Positions 9,343 to 12,915 of a DNA stretch of 12,915 nucleotides are shown piece by piece (the stretch's first letter is position 1; each line of letters begins with the position of its first letter). Origin of the DNA: Rodentolepis nana (taxonomy: Eukaryota > Platyhelminthes > Cestoda > Cyclophyllidea > Hymenolepididae); the NCBI GenBank assembly GCA_900617975.1, contig UZAE01014651.1, positions 1 to 12,915 of the forward strand. Reading direction: 5' to 3'. The notes under the pieces were generated by a model. That model ran no database searches, had not been told where the DNA came from, and saw only the letters and a list, made by a program, of their open reading frames with translations. The position numbers and the translations under genes were made by a program.

Positions 9343-10045
9343 GAATAGTGGAAAAATGTGCAATTATTAATTGCTTATGAATGAAAAATTTAAGCTTTGA
9401 AACAATTTTTCTAAGTGAAAATTTCGCAAAACCTGGATAGGAAAGTTAAAAAATGAGAGTGGTGAGTGAAATCGAAAAAAAACAGTTTTAGAACAGAACA
9501 GCATTTTTTAGCAATGCTTAAAAAGTTAAATTGAAATAAAATTGATAATTTCGTGACGCTAATTCAAGTTTGGTAAATTTCTTCAGCAAACAGTACAAAT
9601 TTACAAAAAAAGCAAAATAATAAAAAATTCCATCAAGGTTAGTTTGTATCTCGGGGTGACAGAATGCCTAGAATTTGAAAAAAATAAAATGCAGCCTCAA
9701 GGTAGTTGAGATGGGAAAATTATGATATTTTGCTGATGCAGCCTCAAATTGCTGTTCGAAATGGAAAAAAATAAAAAAAATCTCCGAGGATTTCAAGAAG
9801 GTACTGTCAATGGGAACGATGACCACTCAACCTAGAAAGGGGCAATTATAATTAGTCATTCTTGAATTCATTTATCCAAGTCGGTATATAAAAATCATTG
9901 TTTGGAAGTAGGCATTTATTGCTGAAATGATCCGTTCATCCTCTCTGAAAGCGGTTTGTCCGAATTTATCAATTTATAGATTTGACTTTCAATGCAAAGT
10001 TCTAAATGACTCTTTTTAGGTAATAAAAGAATGCTCTCCTATCAA
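9343..10045. other. AT-rich interval, no gene seen
   Basis: Low-complexity, A-rich DNA with several poly(A) runs. A short direct repeat (GCAGCCTCAA, near 9692 and 9739) is the only local structure noticed. There is no open frame with recognisable content. Confidence 0.55.
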
Positions 10046-10347
10046 TATTTATTCATATCAAATGGCAGGCATTTTGATAGTTAAAATTAGCTCTTTGGTT
10101 GGCTTCGGGCTTCACAGAGGAGAGGAACATCAGAGTGACAGAAAGTCGAGGGGTGGGGAACAGAAGAGTGATTCACAGATGCAAAAGCGGCAGACAGGCA
10201 TACAGACAGAGAAAAGGCAAGATGAGTACTGTGGAAGGGGTCGAATATGACATACAGTGGGGTCATGGTAGTTTGAAGTCAGAGGTCAACTGCCGAATAA
10301 AAGACCTTTTGCCGTATGAATATACATTTTCCAGGGTGCACCACGTG
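10046..10347 (-). mobile_element. SINE-like element, copy 4
   Basis: On the minus strand it starts at CACGTGGTGCACCCTGG (right edge, 10331-10347), keeps CAGTTGACCTCTGACTTC, and ends CCTGCCATTTGA (10058-10069, reverse strand) plus ATATGAATAAATATTG. It is the most diverged copy at its core. Both its ends are inside continuous sequence, and similarity to the other copies stops at the CACGTG, which supports a defined 5' boundary. No clear target-site duplication is seen. Confidence 0.8.
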
Positions 10348-11042
10348 CACCCCATAAAATTGTAAATTGACCTCTTGAAATGTATATCTTTAACTTATCT
10401 GGCTTTTAACAGACATTGCATATGATTATTATTCGGGATTCATATATGAATTTGTGCCATCAATAGTCACTAGGCGTCAAATCCAATTTCGGCTAATTAA
10501 TTCATTTCACTAAAGTTAACGGGCGAATAATTATGCGTAAAGATTTAATTTCATAACGACTTATTTCGAGGCCAAATTCATTTGTCGCGAAAACAATTCT
10601 ACCTTCCCCTAATTGGCATTATTCAAAGAATATGCAACTGAATCACACCAGCCACCAATCCTACTTAACGTCTAAAACATTTCACCAGAGATGGGAAACA
10701 TTTCAACTACTTGAAACTTGCCACCGAACAGAACTCACTCCTGTAAAATGTGCTGCATTAAGAAATATCTATTAAATAAATTAAATTAAATTAAGTAAAG
10801 CAGTCAACAAAATTATATCAATAGGCGCTCATTTGAGTGAATTTATAATCAACTTGATTTTGGCTGGTTAAAATGTGCTTGAAAGATACCCTACAACAAA
10901 ATTACTCAATTTTCCGCAGTAATTTCCTATTTCGTCAACGCCAAATCATCGAACCACAGCAACTGAAAATTTGATAAGAAAACCAAATTTAGATTAATTG
11001 CAAGAGTAGTAAATGAAATATTCATTTTTCTAAAAGCACTAT
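10348..11042. other. AT-rich interval, no gene seen
   Basis: There is no long open frame, no shared repeat and no RNA gene signature. The composition matches the other spacers. Confidence 0.55.
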
Positions 11043-11542
11043 TATTTCAAATTGTAGGCTTTATAATAAGCATAATTAGCCCCTTAGTTGACTTCAGCTT
11101 CCCCATAGGAGGGGGGGGGGGTGCATAAATAGCAGTTCATTAGCTGTCTTCTGGCTTCCCTGTATCACCGGGTTTCTGTCGTTGTCATTAGGGCTGGACA
11201 TCAAATCAGGTGGGTCTTCTCCATTTTCTCCTGTAGGTTACATAGGGGGCATGTGGGTTGAGCACATACTCCCAATCTATGAAGGTGTTTCGCCAGGCAA
11301 TCATGCCCGGTACGTAGTCTTAACTCAGCAACGGCTTCGATTCTTGGCTAGTTGGCTAAGTCGAAGAGTGCCACTGTCCACTGTTTCTCCTCTGTTTGAG
11401 CTTTAAGTTCGTTGAACCTTGAGGTCTTGAATTCTCTCCTGATTAAGGCCTTCATTGTGTGGAAAGACATCGGCCGGTCCATGCATTGCAAAATCGTTGT
11501 CTCCTTCTTAGCAAGTGTGTCAGCAAGCTCATTGCCTTTAAT
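11043..11542 (-). pseudogene. 3' fragment of an RNase H/CCHC non-LTR retrotransposon, with stops
   Basis: Translated on the minus strand from the N at 11543, it opens with GNELADTLAKK, the conserved C-terminal motif of the RNase H domain found after reverse transcriptase in I-, LOA- and R1-like LINEs. It continues with ILQCMDRPMSFHTMKALI and with LRLRTGHDCLAKHLHRLG, then the C-terminal zinc motif CPLC...H. A TAG (reverse strand 11348-11350) replaces the Trp found in the other copy and a TGA (11201-11203) replaces the Arg just before the last zinc-binding Cys, so this copy cannot make the protein. About 115 bp of 3' UTR follow, including a G-run of 12 (plus strand, about 11109-11120), ending with the tail shared with the SINE-like element. 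The left part of the element is cut off by the assembly join. Confidence 0.85.
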
Positions 11543-11543
11543 N
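11543..11543. other. Single N, probable assembly join
   Basis: The N separates the broken LINE fragment from the second copy of the 446-bp segment. LINE sequence stops here abruptly in the middle of the RNase H coding region. Confidence 0.8.
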
Positions 11544-11989
11544 AAAAATATTTTTTATATCAAATGGCAGTCGTCTTGATGGTTATCATTAGCCCTTTAG
11601 GAGGAGAAGAAACATCAAATTGAAAAAGTCGATAGGGGGGGGGAGGAACAGAAGAGTGTTTCAAAGATGTAAGAGATAAACACAAAGGTAGAACAAAGAT
11701 GAGGTGAGTACTGTGAAAGGGGTCGAATATGACATACAGTGGGGTCATGATAGCTTGAACTCAGAAGTCAACTGCCGGTTAATAGACTTTTTGCCGTATG
11801 AGTATACGTTGCCCAGGGTGCACCACGTGGAGGTAAGTCTATCGCACACCCCTCCCAAAAAATAACAAAGTGACCAGCAATGGGTACCTATTTAAATTAC
11901 CGATCAGCCATTGGGATGGAATTAATTTTTCGAACACCTCAAGGTATAGGATGGATTTGATCTGAATTAACCTTGTGGCATATCGACCC
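11544..11989. repeat. 446-bp segment identical to 7333-7778 (second copy)
   Basis: It is base-for-base the same as the first copy. It starts immediately after an N, while the first copy ends immediately before one. Beyond 11989 the sequence runs on without a gap, so this copy is joined on its right side and the first copy on its left side, as expected for two overlapping contig ends that were not merged. Confidence 0.93.
11548..11854 (-). mobile_element. SINE-like element, copy 5 (duplicate of copy 1)
   Basis: Identical to the element at 7337-7643 and lying within the 446-bp duplicated segment, including the internal deletion before the shared tail. It probably represents the same genomic insertion seen twice. 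Confidence 0.75.
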
Positions 11990-12235
11990 AAAAAGGAAAT
12001 ATGATAGTAAAATGCTGGGATTATCTGAGTTGGGCATACCTAAATACTTGGAAAACACTTTAATTTTCGTGTATTCACAACCTCTTCTCCATGACGATAA
12101 ATATGTTTAGGCTATGTCTGAGTAAGCGTAAGCGGATTTTGTAATCCAAATGCACACAAAAGACTTTACTTCTGTTAAGATAATGAAAATTGATTAAGAT
12201 TTTTTAAGTTCATACCATAGGTAAAAGATAAAAAA
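11990..12235. other. Unique spacer between the duplicated segment and the LINE
   Basis: About 250 bp of AT-rich sequence without an open frame or shared repeat. If the assembly is corrected by merging the two 446-bp copies, this spacer would lie directly after position 7778. Confidence 0.5.
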
Positions 12236-12337
12236 AATTTGTTTATTTCAAATGGCAGGCTTTATGATATTTATCATTAGCCCTTAATCTTTGACTTCAG
12301 CTTCTCCCAAGAAGAGGGGTACATTTATAGCAGTTAA
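12236..12337 (-). mobile_element. 3' UTR and tail of the right-hand LINE copy
   Basis: Minus-strand sequence after the stop codon. It contains GAAGCTGAAGTCAAAG, GGGCTAATGAT (reverse strand 12273-12283), CCTGCCATTTGA (12248-12259) and ends AAATAAACAAA. The last 60 bp or so align with the 3' ends of the SINE-like copies, and CCTGCCATTTGA is shared exactly with copies 3 and 4. The exact end lies within an A/T run and is uncertain by some bases. Confidence 0.75.
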
Positions 12338-12915
12338 TTAATAGCAATTCATTACCTGTCTTCTTGCTTCCCAGTATCTTTGGCTTTCCGTACTTGTCTT
12401 TAGGGCTGGACACCGAATCAGGTGGGTCTTATCCATTTCCTCCTGTAGGTTACATAGAGGGCATGTGGGTTGAGTGCATACTCCCAATCTGTGAAGGTGT
12501 TTTGCCAAGCAATCGTGTCCGGTACGTAGTCTAAACTCAGCAACGGCTTCGATTCTTGGCCAGTCGGGTATGTCGGAGATTGCCACTGTCCACTGTTTCT
12601 CCTTTGTTCGGGCTTTAATTTCGTTGCACCTTGAGGTCTGGAATTCTCTTCTGATTAAGGCCTTCATTGTGTGGAAAGACATCGGCCGGTCCATGCATTG
12701 CAAAATCGTTGTCCCCTTCTTAGCAAGTGTGTCAACTACATCAATGTATGCTAATGGGTTCATGGGGGGAGAGAGGCCTTTTGGTTTGTCATCGATTTGT
12801 AATGCTTTCTTCAGTTCTATGGCTTTCTGTATTAGACCAGATTGCGTTTTCAGGTGTCTTGGTCTATTCTCATAGGTGCTGAAGAACTTGTCCATGGGAA
12901 TGCGCAGTAGCTTCT
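12338..12915 (-). CDS. C-terminal part of LINE ORF2, RNase H largely deleted, partial at window edge
   Basis: An open minus-strand frame runs from the right edge to TAA at 12338-12340, 191 codons or more. The ATG at 12893-12895 is internal, because the frame continues upstream to the edge as KLLRIP. Segments in order: a post-reverse-transcriptase linker (RPRHLKTQSG), a junction at PLAYIDVVDTLAKK, then ILQCMDRPMS, AEFRLRTGHDCLAKHLHRLG, and a zinc motif with Cys145, Cys148, His158 and Cys162 (numbered from that Met). The other LINE copy has GNELADTLAKK where this one has YIDVVDTLAKK, and the roughly 120-residue RNase H core expected before it is missing, so an internal deletion kept the frame. 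An intact element would supply endonuclease and reverse transcriptase for target-primed integration; this copy could not do so alone if the RNase H is needed. Class assignment (I/LOA/R1-like) is by motif only. Confidence 0.82.
   Translation of the reverse strand, partial: KLLRIPMDKFFSTYENRPRHLKTQSGLIQKAIELKKALQIDDKPKGLSPPMNPLAYIDVVDTLAKKGTTILQCMDRPMSFHTMKALIRREFQTSRCNEIKARTKEKQWTVAISDIPDWPRIEAVAEFRLRTGHDCLAKHLHRLGVCTQPTCPLCNLQEEMDKTHLIRCPALKTSTESQRYWEARRQVMNCY

Noticed and set aside
10030..10360. Target-site duplications around SINE-like copy 4
   Set aside because: No matching direct repeat of convincing length could be found by eye on both sides.
10062..10365. Two overlapping plus-strand ORFs inside SINE-like copy 4
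   Set aside because: They are antisense to the element and are not kept in the other copies.
12570..12875. Plus-strand ORF of 101 codons
   Set aside because: It is the exact opposite strand of the LINE coding region and has no domain.

Overview
This is AT-rich metazoan nuclear DNA. It carries intron-bearing protein genes and several interspersed retrotransposon copies, and nothing in it looks bacterial, viral or organellar. The divergence of both proteins from human, together with introns as short as 35 and 38 bp, points to an invertebrate. Introns that short are familiar from flatworms, but the lineage is an inference and an arthropod or other protostome cannot be excluded.

Left part (1-4752): a complete ten-exon, plus-strand gene for NELF-C/D (TH1), a subunit of the negative elongation factor that holds RNA polymerase II at promoter-proximal pauses. 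The exons join into one 1878-nt reading frame of 625 codons plus stop. A short upstream ORF precedes it, an AATAAA signal follows it, and intron 6 is best read as a GC-AG intron. Middle part (6017-6610): a second plus-strand gene in four small exons, 108 codons, encoding an orthologue of the c-Myc-binding protein MYCBP (AMY-1). Its parts are mostly too short to show as ORFs and were found by exon joining. The two genes lie in tandem, 1.35 kb apart. No operon or functional link between them is claimed.

Right part (7333-12915): gene-poor and repeat-rich. It holds five copies of a roughly 300-bp SINE-like element (three minus, two plus) and two minus-strand 3' fragments of a non-LTR retrotransposon with an RNase H/CCHC C-terminus. 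The SINE-like element and the LINE share their last 60 bp or so, the pattern expected when a LINE enzyme mobilises a short non-autonomous partner. One LINE fragment has lost most of its RNase H in frame; the other has at least two nonsense codons.

Assembly caution: three single N bases (7779, 9028, 11543) lie at or near repeat copies, and 446 bp (7333-7778) recur without a mismatch at 11544-11989, directly between two of these join points. The order of sequence to the right of 7779 should therefore not be trusted without long reads. I found no tRNA, rRNA, CRISPR array or DNA transposon.
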